From Lytechinus pictus (taxonomy: Eukaryota > Echinodermata > Echinoidea > Temnopleuroida > Toxopneustidae), in contig NC_087261.1 of NCBI RefSeq assembly GCF_037042905.1, forward strand, positions 26,796,817-26,860,816: a stretch of 64,000 nucleotides of DNA, in the 5' to 3' direction. Positions 21,775 to 32,487 of the stretch are shown piece after piece. How positions within the stretch are numbered: position 1 is the first letter of the stretch; every line of letters starts with the position of its first letter. The notes beneath the pieces are model-generated. The model searched no databases and was not told the DNA's origin. It saw only the letters and a list, made by a program, of their open reading frames with translations. The translations under genes were made by a program, and so were the position numbers.

Positions 21775-21990
21775 GACAATTTTTTTTCTCCGAATTTTGC
21801 GAGCGAGCAAAAGTTTGACCTTTTTAAAAATGAAAATAATAAAGATTTTGACGTATCTACTAATACACCAAATTACATATTTCACTATTTGGCCTTTCTT
21901 TTTCTCCCCCCACCCTGGCTTGACTTTAAACTGTTGGGGTCCACCCCCCCCCCCCTATTTACCATATACACCAATGTTTGTGTGATGAAA
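21775..21990. mobile_element. Fragment of the GCGAGCGAGC hAT-like family
   Basis: GCGAGCGAGCAAAAGTTTGACC, then AAGATTTTGACGTAT and a poly-C/poly-G end, as in the internal units of 4322-5910. Confidence 0.4.
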
Positions 21991-22059
21991 GGGGGGGGGC
22001 GGGGGGAGGTAAGGGAGAAGTAAAGTGAGAGAGAGATATAATTATGCAATGAGGCCATT

Positions 22060-22796
22060 GAATTGGTACTCCTTGATGAAAATATTAAGTTATATATCCA
22101 AATAATGAATTGAAATTCATCAAGCGAAGAAGATTGAAAATTTCCTCAAATTCTGGTAACAGAGTTATTTTTTTGGTGGGCGGTGCAAATTGGTTTTAAA
22201 AATATGAGAGTCAACGATGTCCCTCACTATTTCTTTTGTTTTTATTGTTTGAATTATGAAATATTTCAAATTTTACAGAATTTCAATTTTCAATTTCAAT
22301 TTATTTTATTTCATTTTCAACAGAACAAAGTAATGTGGTCAAAATAGTTACAGTGAACTTATACAGACAAAATAAATTCAGGCATGTACAGTATATGATA
22401 TTTATCTATAAGTAAAAGCAAAACAAAACAGAATATTATATATAAGCAAAATATCATAACCATTTTAAAATAAAATTCTGAGAAAATGGAGGGATCCACT
22501 AAAAAGCAGTGCTTGTATTGTGTGGACCCCTCTAAAGTTGGTCCTTAATTGGCAATAAGGACCAACTTGAGTTAACCATGAACTGTTTAATGGTAATTCC
22601 ACATGTTCAGGGAGGAATAAAATTTTGTTTCACATGACAACGAGGATAAACGATTATAGTGAATGGGTGACATCATCAGTCTGCTCATTTGCATACCGAC
22701 CAGTATACGTATATACGTACATTTTCAGTGTTATGCTTGTTGGATTTTTCTCCTTTTATTCAAATCAACTTTTTGTTAGGTGGACTTGACCTTTAA
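22060..22796. mobile_element. Composite of foldback halves with a nested LINE 3' tail
   Basis: 22190-22280 and 22540-22796 match the family at 42284-42900 (AGAGTCAACGATGTCC, ACCAACTTGA.T.AACCAT, GGTGGACTTG.CCTTTAA). The insertion at ~22285-22540 is a LINE-like tail (TTCAATTTATTTTATTTCA ... GTGTGGACCCC) as at 9120-9340. The far left (22060-22150) belongs to another foldback family. Confidence 0.55.
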
Positions 22797-22897
22797 GCTC
22801 AGAAAACAATTATATGTAGGAAGGAAATGAGAAGGAGATCAGAGGACGGCAGCTAGTGAAGCGGGAAGCAGGGGTGTTGGTGGGGTATTTTGATTTG

Positions 22898-24118
22898 CCC
22901 AGAAGGAAAAACCAATAAGACCAGTTAATTTGTTTACTGGTTTCCAGTAGATTTTTACTGGTTTCCAGTATATTTTTACTGGGCCAGGTGATTTTTAACT
23001 GGACCAGTAAAAATCAACTGGAGATCAGTTCCAAAAACTGTATTCGAATTGAAGTAAAGTAGTAATATCAGTAAATTGTTTTTCATCAAACAGGTGTAAC
23101 TGGTCCAATACAAATAATGACTTTATTTCAAGTCAAATTCATTTGACGAATTATGGAAAATAAATCTTGCAATTCAGAGAAAGTTATTATCGTTATCATT
23201 TATCATTATCATCATCATTCTTCTTCTTGTTATTATTATTATTAATATTGTTTTTATTATTATTATTATCAGTAATATGATGATGATTATATTATAATTG
23301 TTATCATTCTCATTTATGTTATCATTATTGTTATTGTATTAATATTATTATTATTATCATTATTATATAATCATCATTAGTATTAATATTATTATAATAA
23401 TTATTTCCTTTTATTATCAAGATCAAAGATATATATTCCTCTGATATAGTCAACTGGTCAAAAGTAATTCCATTTATTGCTTGAAATTGAATTTCCAACT
23501 GGTCAAGACCAGTAATACCAGTAATTCTGATGATGCTGATCACGTGGTTTACCTCATTTGCATATTTCCTATTTTTAAAGAAAAATCAGGATTTAGAAAA
23601 GAATACCATTGCAATGGCACTCATTGTTGTTAAAAAAACTTTCTAAATAATTGCATGAACTATTTCACAATGAAAATGTGTAATTTCACATAACTCATTT
23701 AAAATTACAGCAGAAAGATTAATTTACTATCCATCTTTTCCACCATGTCACTGACCGTGGTATATAACAAACTAAATGCATTATTAAATTGATCCAGTAA
23801 GACCAGTTGAAGGACCAGTTCGACCAGTTGGAGGACCAGTCAGACCAGTAGGAAATACGCAGTAACACCAGTATTACCAGCTTGAGTTGGATACCGGTTT
23901 GAAGACCAGTGAGACCAGTAAATAAAACTCCAGAAACAAGACCAGTATAAAATTCCAGTTACAATTCAATACCAGTTTGATTTCTAACTGGACCAGTACA
24001 ATTTTAACTGGACCAGTATGACCAGTTAGACCAGTAAACCGATGTTCCGATTTCCAGAGTTACCAGTTAAAATTCTACTGGTCTAACTGGTCCAGTGGAA
24101 CTGGTTTTTCCTTCTGGG
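22898..24118. mobile_element. TIR element with ACTGG/CCAGT word repeats
   Basis: Left CCCAGAAGGAAAAACCA (22898) is the perfect inverse of right TGGTTTTTCCTTCTGGG (ending 24118), with TG on both sides as a possible 2-bp target duplication. Both inner flanks are built from GACCAGT/ACTGGTC words, and the middle holds an (ATT)n array. Same architecture as 1709-3568 but different terminal sequence. No gene. Confidence 0.75.
23190..23410. repeat. (ATT)n/(ATC)n microsatellite
   Basis: ATTATTATT with ATC interruptions, in the centre of the 22898-24118 element. Confidence 0.85.
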
Positions 24119-24119
24119 T

Positions 24120-25255
24120 GGGGATTTGGGGACAAAGACAATTAAGAGAGAACCTACTTTTTTCTTTATTAAACTACGGAAATAAATAGTTCACATTGAT
24201 TTTTTTTTGGTGCCCTTCTTCCTTACATGCATCTCCCCTTTCCACTCTGTTATTTTTTTCTCACTACTTAAAAAAAAAAGGGGGGGGGGGGCAAGTTGCC
24301 TCCTGGCCACATGAACATGTAGCATCACCCCGGTATGTACATACATGTATAGGCCTTCTTCTACTTTCTGCATGGCTAGTGGCTCATATCATACCATCTG
24401 CTTTAATCCTCTAGTAATCTATAAGGAATTACTGGAGATTAAAAGGTTCAAATGCAATACAATATTCATCCATCTAGCTTTAATTCTAATTGCATGCTTT
24501 TTTTACAGAGCCAGCTGTCAATATATCACAGACATATTATATTTTCCTGGAAGTGGTACATCTACATCATGTACCTACCATAATAATGTTTTCAAGCATG
24601 ACATATGTGGAGAAATATGTAAGAAACAATAAATATTTACTAGTTTATTTAATAGTTAATTCATTAACTACAGTAATCAAATGAATCAATTAACTATTTA
24701 TGTTCAGTGTATTTGTCTACTTATCAATTATTCTAATTTATTTCATTTATTCAATTTTTCTTGGTTTATTTTGTCACTTTTAAATAAATAAATATTCCTA
24801 AATCATCCATTACTCAATCCAATGATTAATGAATGAATCAATTTTTATTAACCTTTCCTTTTTTTGATATACACAAATATATACTTTTTTTATCCATTCA
24901 TTTTCTTTTTACCTCATTGAATGAATGAATAATGAATGAATCGATGAATGGAAAAAAATTATATATTTGTGAATGAATGAAATAAAGGAAAAATTAATGA
25001 TAAATTGATTGATTCATTAATTATCCATTCAAATACTGAGACTGTAAAGAAATTGATAAGGACTGTTAAAGACGCTAAAATTTGAGTGGACAAGTGATAT
25101 GTGCACTGATGTATCAATATCAACCAGCAAAAAAAAGCTGAAGGGGTCAATATATGCAAAAGCACTAGTTAGAGAGGACAGGAATCAGCTACACAAGTTC
25201 CAACACAGAATAATACATTCAATATAGTTGTAACAGCATTGCGACTTGTGACTTC
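24120..25255. other. AT-rich, no gene; (GAAT)n/(ATTC)n tract at 24780-25030
   Basis: Short open frames only. 24780-25030 is dominated by GAATGAAT/ATTCATTC words. Confidence 0.5.
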
Positions 25256-25857
25256 TTAAAGGAGAATGAAACTCTTGGAGCAAGTTAGCTTTTGTGAAAG
25301 CAGAAAAATCAAAGAATAAGATCAACAAAAGTTTGAGTAAAATAGGACTAGCAATAGAAGAGTTATGAGCATTTGAATGTCGAGATCACTAATGCTATGG
25401 AGATCCTCCTATTGGCAATGCGATCAAGATCTATGATGTCACAGATGAACAACTCTCCCCTTTTGGACACTGAAAATATACCCCAAAACATCTCTTTTTG
25501 CTCATTCTAATCATATGACAAACGATTCATCAATGATATAATGTTGTGAAACCTCTGTACTTGTCCTCTCATAAAGAGAACACCATCACCTTGTGATAGA
25601 CTCTATAAAAGTGAGAATATATAAGTCAGTGAAATAAGTACTAAAGTAATGAGGGAGTTGTACGTGTGTGACATCACAGATCTTGGTCGCATTGCCAATG
25701 GGAAGATCTACATGGCATTAGTGATCTCAATATTCAAATGCTCATAACTTTCTTATTATTTATTCAATCTTCCTCAAACTTTCAACAATATGTTTCTTTG
25801 ATTTTTCTCGTTTATATGGATTCAGCTGGTCTCAAGGGTTTCATTCTCCTTTAAAGG
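25256..25857. mobile_element. Foldback MITE with TTAAAGGAGAATGAAACTC ends, copy 1
   Basis: Left TTAAAGGAGAATGAAACTCT and right GTTTCATTCTCCTTTAA are inverse. Inner arms pair (GAGCATTTGAATGTCGAGATC vs GATCTCAATATTCAAATGCTC). Nearly identical copy at 44746-45341; truncated copy at 34080-34393. Confidence 0.9.
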
Positions 25858-26465
25858 GATCGAATCCAGCCTTGGCCATAAAATGTTGTGTTGGGAAGGA
25901 GAAAAATAATTTAAACAGAATGGTGAAAGTTTGAAAGAAATTGGACAAGCAATAAGAAAGTTATAGCTGCTTTAAAATTGAGATCACTAATAGTATGTAG
26001 ATTTCAAATTGGCAACAGGGTAAGTAAATTATGACAAGGGGCAAGGACAACTTTCCCATAGGCCATGTACTTTATTATCAGGGATTTGTGGTTTTCTCAT
26101 AAGTACCCATTCCCCTGGGGCAGTAATCTAAATATAATCCAGGTAGTATATTTTTTTATGTCCTCATGAAAGAAAAATATAACTTGAAATAAAACCTTTG
26201 GAAAAAAATGACATTTTAGCCATAATATGTATTGGAGTACATGGAAGAATAGCTAGTCCTTGCCTTACATCACTATGACATCCCATATATGCGGCCAATT
26301 TGAAATCTCCATGGGTATAGTGATTACCAATATTTACAACTTTTAAAAATTCATAACTTTCTTGTTGTTTGTCCAATATTGTTCAAACTTTCACCTATCA
26401 ACTTGTCTGATTTGTCTTTTTCTTGTAAAAACAAGTTTTTATTTGGGTTGGATTCCCCTTTAACT
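25856..26465. mobile_element. Foldback MITE with AAAGGG..ATCCAGCCTTGG ends, copy 1
   Basis: Left GAATCCAGCCTTGGCCATAA; right GGGTTGGATTCCCCTTTAA. Inner segments pair (AAGTTATAGCTGCTTTAAAA vs TTTTAAAAATTCATAACTT). Directly abuts the previous foldback through a shared TTTAAAGG. Second copy at 34393-34997. Confidence 0.85.
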
Positions 26466-27257
26466 CTTTGGATGCTGAATTAACTTTGCACGTTGCCACA
26501 CACTTATCTCAACCAGGCACTTCAAGTATTGGCTGTCCTTGACGTATTTCATTTCACGTATAGAGTATCATACACGAATCGGCTTTCCAAAGCCATGTCT
26601 TAATATGCTTAGATTTGATTAAATTATCCTTGCCCTTGGTTTTATTTCTGTTAATCAGTAATTTCTACCCTTCAGACTAGTTTGTAAGTCATACAATTAC
26701 TTTGTTTTATACCATGTCTTTTTGCTGTAAAGCACCTATATAAAGAGAGGTTCTATATTAAATATTAAGCGCATATCAACTCAATCTTTAGGAATCTTGC
26801 TGTATTCAAGTAGATGTTCAAGCAAGTTACCACCATGTGCTTCGTAATAGAGGAATTCAGGCAAAAGTTTGATGGACCAAAGTTTTGGATACGGTATGCT
26901 ATTTTATAAAATTTGTAAGTAATTGCAAATAATGAAAAACAATGTTTTTTTTCTTCAATTCATTAATCTACTTTATGGTAATGTTCACCATGAAAAGCCC
27001 CGAATCTGTGAGATATAAACAATCAATTAATGGAAATTATTATGTTGAAAAAATAAAATACATACTGTATTAAAAGAATATAAATAATCCCTCTTCCTTT
27101 TCGGGGGGGGGGGGGGGTATCACTGTTATGCCAGTGTTGGTTAATATCTAAACATGCATGGGAAATTGAGGATAACGATTTGAATACTCTTGCTTTTACA
27201 TGTAATTTGCAGAACTATCATAATGGGTACATTAAAAAGGTTTATTCCCAGTTCTTC
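26466..27257. other. No gene seen
   Basis: AT-rich, one poly-G run at ~27104-27117. Confidence 0.5.
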
Positions 27258-27626
27258 AAATTGCCAACTCGTCTACTATCATTTGGTCTACCATCAGTTC
27301 GTCCACTATCCACATGGTCTAACTGCCAATTTGTCCACTCACCCTTTCTTCTAATAACCAGTTGGTCCAATAGCCATTTAGTCCATATACCATTTGGTCT
27401 AATTGTACTACATGTAAGTGTTAATTGTGGAAAATTAATGAAATTGAAATGGATACTAGATCAACTGGTTAGGAGACGAAATGGTCACAGACGAAATGGT
27501 GATTAGACGAAGTGATGATTGGACCAAATGGTTGTTAGACAAAATGTTGGACGAAATGGCATAAGACTAAATGTATGTTGACCATGTGGTGAGTAAACGA
27601 GTTGGCAGTAGACGAATTGGCAATTT
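27258..27626. mobile_element. TIR element built from GACGAAATGG/CCATTTGGTC words
   Basis: Left AAATTGCCAACTCGTCTACT pairs with right AGTAGACGAATTGGCAATTT (one mismatch). Between them about fifteen degenerate ~20-bp units, e.g. CATTTGGTCTA on the left and GACGAAATGGT on the right, so the halves are inverse to each other. The 108-aa frame inside is a repeat artefact. Confidence 0.75.
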
Positions 27627-28576
27627 ACACATTAAAAAGACACAAGAGAGAAAAGAAAAAGGATATCATAATATTGATGAAATATATAATATATATTTTT
27701 ATTGCTAACTCTAGCAAAAGAAACGTAACAGAAATAAATTGTGATGAATGCATTCTTGATCAGGGGGGTGTTTCATGACACACACTGTGATAATTCATAA
27801 CTGCTCTGAACCAATCACATGTAAGGATTTCAGTAGCTTAAAACAAAATCAGTAAACATCACTACACATGTATATTTCATGAAATGCTCCCAAGAATATC
27901 CATTGATTTTTTAAAGTAGAAAGATTGCACCTGCTCATAGCATAAGAGGTAAAGACTTAAATTTAGAATTATGACAGTTTGATTGTAATATTAACATAAA
28001 AAATATACGGTACAATATCAAATACTCTGAAATACAATCATGTAATAATGGACGGAGGTATAAATGGAAGGAATGAAAAATCATCCAACAGTAAAAGAAT
28101 AGCTGCTTTAAATGAACAACTGAGACTCTTGGACGGAGCTGTTGGAAGGTTTATACAGTCTTTTTAAAATGTGCATCACATAACCCTACGGAGTACTAAA
28201 GTGATGTTATAATTTATTTGGTTGCGATTTATCATATTTTCATTTTGACATATCGGGGGAACATGAAAAAGACACTCACAGCCCATATTTGGTAGGGATC
28301 TATCAGACCCGTCTGTAGTTCTGTTCTGCCCATGATCAGATGGCCAGTGAACTCAAATATTAATGTGGTTTAATACTCAATGAGATAAGCACCTCTACTT
28401 TGATGTCGTGATTATTCATATATTCTTTTGAATTGTGTTTTCAAACAGATTCACTGGTAAGCAACCATGCGTCCATTAGCGACTGGTATCTACAGTTGGC
28501 CAAGTATAGCAACATGCTAATGCACCAAATATCTTCATAAACATAAAAAGTTCATTGACACACTATTCTAGTCACC
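27627..28576. other. No gene seen
   Basis: AT-rich; short frames without coding character. Confidence 0.45.
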
Positions 28577-28707
28577 TGGGTCCCATAACACAAAGGTTAG
28601 CGATTAATCGTATGCTTGATTTTCACGATTGATTGTACAGTGTAGACATTGGAATCAATCATAAATGTTCTACGATCATTGCTAAGCTTTGTGTTACGGG
28701 CCCCGAG
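28577..28707. mobile_element. MITE with GGGTCCCATAACACAAAG ends, copy 1
   Basis: Right end CTTTGTGTTACGGGCCCC is the inverse of the left. The interior has a pair GCGATTAATCGTA / ACGATCATTGC and GATTGATTGTAC / AATCAATCAT. Other copies at 32649-32807 and 33719-33846. Confidence 0.8.
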
Positions 28708-29102
28708 GTCTGTGCAATTTCTGCATAATACTATATCAGGCAGACTTACATTATGTCTTACTTTGGAATGTGTCTATCCTAAAAGAAGAAAGGGAAGGCC
28801 GTTTGAGAAAACCTGCCAAGTGGTAACTCTGCACTTGTCTATTGGTTCAAAGGCCTTAAGAAAAGTGCAGTAATAAACTGTATGACTCATTCTTTATGCA
28901 CTTTATTGTAACAACATTTTTCAATCAAATCTTATCTGATAAATTGAAACAAGACCTGGAAAAACGAGTGTATGAAACAGAATCATGCTTTCAGATGTTG
29001 ACTCAGATTTTCACTACCAGTATTTACAAATACTTTCTGTTGATATTACAGTTAAAACTAGCAGATTTTTTCCTACTAGATTTGAATTACAATTAACCAT
29101 GT

Positions 29103-29266
29103 TAACACCAAGGGGCCCATTTCATAAAGAGTACAACTATTGTAACTTTGCCATTTTGGCAACTACCATGGTAACCTTGATTTTGATTGGCTGCCGAGCC
29201 CCGTTGCCATGGTAGTTGCAATAATGGCAAAGTGTGACTCTTTATGAAATGGGCCCCTGGTGTCAA
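29103..29266. mobile_element. MITE with long perfect ends, AGGGGCCCATTTCATAAAGA type
   Basis: TTAACACCAAGGGGCCCATT at the left pairs with AATGGGCCCCTGGTGTCAA at the right, and pairing continues through GCAACTACCATGG / CCATGGTAGTTGC to a short loop. A good hairpin-former. Confidence 0.9.
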
Positions 29267-29273
29267 TACCACA

Positions 29274-29749
29274 ATAGGCGCTTTCAAACCGCCTCGATCA
29301 CAAGAATCCCCGTTAAATTACGAGAACATTTTTAGGCTAAAAAATACCCATTAATTATTCCTGCATTCACACCGCCCCGAAACATACCCTTCGGGATAAA
29401 TTCCTGAAGTTAGGAGCATGCGCAGTATGGTCTAATAAGCAGGCAAGGCGCGAGATTCAAAACCACTAGCCCAGCAGCCACCCACGGCGCCCACGCCCAA
29501 CAACACGCTGGGCTAAAAGTTCCCGTAAATTACTTTCACATTGCCAAAATACCTGCGACCTTGGAAAAATCCCCGCGAAAGTTCTCGTAATTTCGCCAAG
29601 TACCTACTATTTAGCGGGTATTTTCTTTCGGGGAAATTACGCGTAGTTTGCTTTCACATTACCAAAATACCTGGTATTTTCTGATCGGGGTAAATTTCCC
29701 GATCAGAGAATACCTGGAACTGACGAACTTCGAGGCGGTCTGAAACCAC
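29274..29749. mobile_element. MITE with GGCGCTTTCAAACCGCCTCG end
   Basis: Right end CGAGGCGGTCTGAAACCACC is the inverse. The interior has further inverse pairs (AAATTACGAGAAC / GTTCTCGTAATTT; AATACCTG repeats). No coding content. Confidence 0.75.
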
Positions 29750-29897
29750 CTAATCAGGTACTAGAATGTGCTTTGTTTAAAGCTGTAAACATTGTCCAAT
29801 TAATCCAGACCTTAAAGTAACAAGGAATATGGACATACAAGTAGACACACGGAACACATCAAACGTTACAAAATTTACAAACTACATATTTAAGTTG

Positions 29898-30746
29898 AAA
29901 GACATGGCAACACATATAACACTTGAAGATGCACTGGAGTAAATCATTCTAGTTGTACTGGAAAGAAAAGCTACTCAACAATGTGGCAGTGTAAAATCCA
30001 CATAGGCCCGTATTCTGAAGTCAGGTTTAAAGGAAACCAAAACCCAAGAAGAGAAGTAATCTTATTGGAAAGAGTAAAATGAGAGGAACAATTTAAAAAA
30101 AAGTTTCATCAAAATCGGAAGTGAAATAAGCAAGCTATGGACGTTTAAAGGTCTTGTACTTTCTATGGGTATCCTCAAATTGGCAAACATGCTTCAAACT
30201 GGCTGATTTTGTGGACAACCTTCCATTTGTTTTGTACACGATTTTTCAGATTTCCCCCTTTATTTTACATATTTCACATCATTTCCTCCTGACTTTGACA
30301 CATGTGGTGTGAGTTATATTTTCCCATGACATATGTTATGCCCAGAAGGAGGAAAGATGCAATTTGAAAGAAAATGGGGAAAATCTGAAAAATTGTGTAC
30401 AATACAATTGGAGAGTTGTCTAAAAAATCAGCCATTTTGAAGCATGTTTGCCAATTTGAGGATCCCCATAGAAAATACAAGACCTTTTAAATGTCCATAA
30501 CTTGCTTATTGCACAACCGATTTTGTTGAAACTTGTTTTAAATTGTTCCTCTCATTTTTCTCTTTACAATAAGATTGTTTTGGTTTCCTTTAAATTGAAA
30601 GACATGGGAACACATTTAACACATTGACATGCACTGAAGTACACGATTCCAGTTGTACTGGAAAGAAAAGCTACTCTACAATGTGGCAGTGTAGAATCCA
30701 CATACACAGAGACACATAGGCCCGTATTCTGAAGTCAGGTTTAACT
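29898..30746. repeat. ~130-bp direct duplication flanking a foldback element
   Basis: 29898-30028 (GAAAGACATGGCAACACAT ... GAAGTCAGGTTTAA) recurs at 30598-30748 with ~90% identity by eye. Between the copies sits the foldback 30027-30594. Arrangement suggests duplication with the element at the junction. Confidence 0.75.
30027..30594. mobile_element. Foldback MITE with TTTAAAGGAAACCAAAAC ends
   Basis: Left AAAGGAAACCAAAAC, right GTTTTGGTTTCCTTTAAA. Long inner arms pair (AAAGGTCTTGTACTTTCTAT, CAAATTGGCAAACATGCTTC vs AAGCATGTTTGCCAATTTG). It interrupts the left end of a GGCCCGTATTCTGAAGTCAG MITE at 30006. Confidence 0.9.
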
Positions 30747-31028
30747 TAGACCATGGTCTAAATCTGTGCTAAAATTATGGGAAGCCAAACATGTCAAAAT
30801 TTTCCTTACATTGCAAGTTTCTTATTGTCACTGTGCTCTTTCCTAACTCGTGAATGGTGAAGAAAGTTATCTTATTCATCTTTCCGAAACAGTTAAAAAT
30901 TATTTGAGAGAAAAATGAGCTGATAATTCATATTATATTGTTAGAATTTATGCAACTATTGGCTGTCCATGGTTAAACCGCAACTTTAAACCAGAGTTTA
31001 AATTAAACCCGACTTCAGAATACGGGCC
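30719..31028. mobile_element. MITE with GGCCCGTATTCTGAAGTC ends, copy 1
   Basis: Left GGCCCGTATTCTGAAGTCAG and right GACTTCAGAATACGGGCC are inverse, with ATGGTCTAAATC/ TTAAACCAGAGTTTAA motifs inside. A related copy is at 58733-59033 and a solo left end at 30006-30028. Confidence 0.85.
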
Positions 31029-31129
31029 AGAGTGTGGTTTCATATAAAGGACATTACTATCCTGCCAATCCAGACAAAACACTAAATTTAATTAAACCAG
31101 AGCATGATAAAGACATACTGGGTTAGTTG

Positions 31130-31270
31130 AAAGTACCGTGTTCAAATCTGGTGTTGGTGTTGTGACAATATCAACACCAGAAACATTTTGGTGTGTTCAA
31201 GTACAGTATTTAAATCTGGTGTTAGTGTTGCAACAACACCAACACCAGGCACAACACCAGACTTGAAATG
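31130..31270. repeat. GGTGTTG/CAACACC word cluster
   Basis: TTCAAATCTGGTGTTGGTGTTG, ATCAACACCAGAAAC, then AATCTGGTGTTAGTGTTGC and CAACACCAACACCAGGCACA. Alternating orientation makes a local foldback. A similar CAACAC/GGTGTT cluster is at 58240-58410. Confidence 0.6.
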
Positions 31271-31489
31271 AGGCTGGCGTTGCGATTGACCTCTGAAAAT
31301 ATGGCATACTGTATATCCGGGCAGCTTGTGTTGAGTGCTGGTATTGAATATCATCAACTAGTACAATCATTTTGTTATCCACAAGATAAAATAGATTCAA
31401 AGCTATACAGAGTTTTTCATAATCATATAATAATCATCATCATCACCATTATATGCAATTATTAAGTGCTTAATACAATGTGTCTAGGT

Positions 31490-31622
31490 GAAGCATACTA
31501 TTACCCCAGCTTTGCACAGCTACCCCAATCAGGTGCTCGAGCATTTAAGGAATTCCTTCCTTCCGGGTCGCAAACCTGGGTGGAGAGCGGCAAATGAAGA
31601 TCAACGCCTTGCCAATTGTCAT
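31490..31622 (-). mobile_element. SINE-B, truncated, - strand
   Basis: Matches the middle of the full SINE-B at 60541-60803: CATACTATTACCCC.GCTTT, AAGGAATTCCTTCC, ACCTGGGTGGAGAG.GG.AAATG, CGCCTTGCCAA. Head and tail missing. Confidence 0.75.
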
Positions 31623-31810
31623 AATCAACTGGAATGGTAGAGTTGCAGGAAATATTAAAAAAATGAATTTGTTCGCTGGTAATCAAAATCAGTAAAAAAA
31701 AAAAGTATAAATATATCATCTTGATCTCAAAATTATTACAGCTATATACAGTAACATAATTTTCAAATATATTTTTGTCACAACTAATTATTTCAAAATA
31801 TTAAGTCCAT

Positions 31811-32110
31811 AATCCGTCTCTCTCTCTCACTCACTCTCTATCTCTCTCTCAACCCCACCATCCCTTCAATAACTTATGCTCATCATTCCACATGAAATAT
31901 ATTGTTTTTCCATGGACATCTTTCTTTCTCTTTCTTTCCTTCTTCCATCTCTGTCTTACCCATTTCTCTATGTGTGTGCAAATGTCCCCCTCTCTCGTAT
32001 GCTTCATGTCTCTTTTTCTATCTGCCTCTTTCCATCCCTATCTCTCTTTCCTCCCCCTTCTCTCTCTCTCTCTGCGTGCCACATTATCTATCCACCCCCT
32101 TACCAGTGTA
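31811..32110. repeat. (CT)n/(TCTC)n-rich tract
   Basis: CTCTCTCTC blocks and TTCCCTCC pyrimidine runs on +. The three overlapping + frames of 76-91 aa are shadows of this composition. Confidence 0.8.
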
Positions 32111-32352
32111 TCTCTTCTATAACATATCAACAGAGCTGCAAACCTGAATAAGAACATTTCAGTACTTTAAAAGATGAAAATCAGTATTTGGTGAGAAATC
32201 AGTATTTTCAAAGAAATACCATAAATACACAAACCGACACTTTAGAGATCCATAGTTTGTATGAAACCATCAATATTTCTCTCATTTTTTTTAGTACTGA
32301 CTACTGAAAACAATACTAGTTGGCAGTTCCGTGTCAATGCCTCCCTCTCTCG

Positions 32353-32487
32353 CTAAATTGTGATAGTAATGTTTCCAGATTTCATCTCCGTCTTGATGGT
32401 CTTGTGTCCCTTTTGTAGTTCCGTTGGCGTGATGCCCTCCGCCTTCTGCCTTTCCCTCTCGATCACATCCTCGGCCGTGGCTGTAGC
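32353..32487 (-). CDS. Exon 10: C-terminal tail and stop
   Basis: Acceptor TTGTCTCCTGACACAG|GCTACA. Encodes ATATAEDVIERERQKAEGIT, PTELQKGHKTIKTEMKSG and NITITI before TAG. It is 4.05 kb from exon 9 but fits in phase 0 and has the right codon character. An additional small exon between them cannot be excluded. No clear AATAAA found just downstream. Confidence 0.65.
   Translation of the reverse strand, partial: ATATAEDVIERERQKAEGITPTELQKGHKTIKTEMKSGNITITI

Noticed and set aside
28649-28873. 74-aa frame MESIINVLRSLL...
   Set aside because: Begins inside a MITE and shows no family resemblance or splice support.
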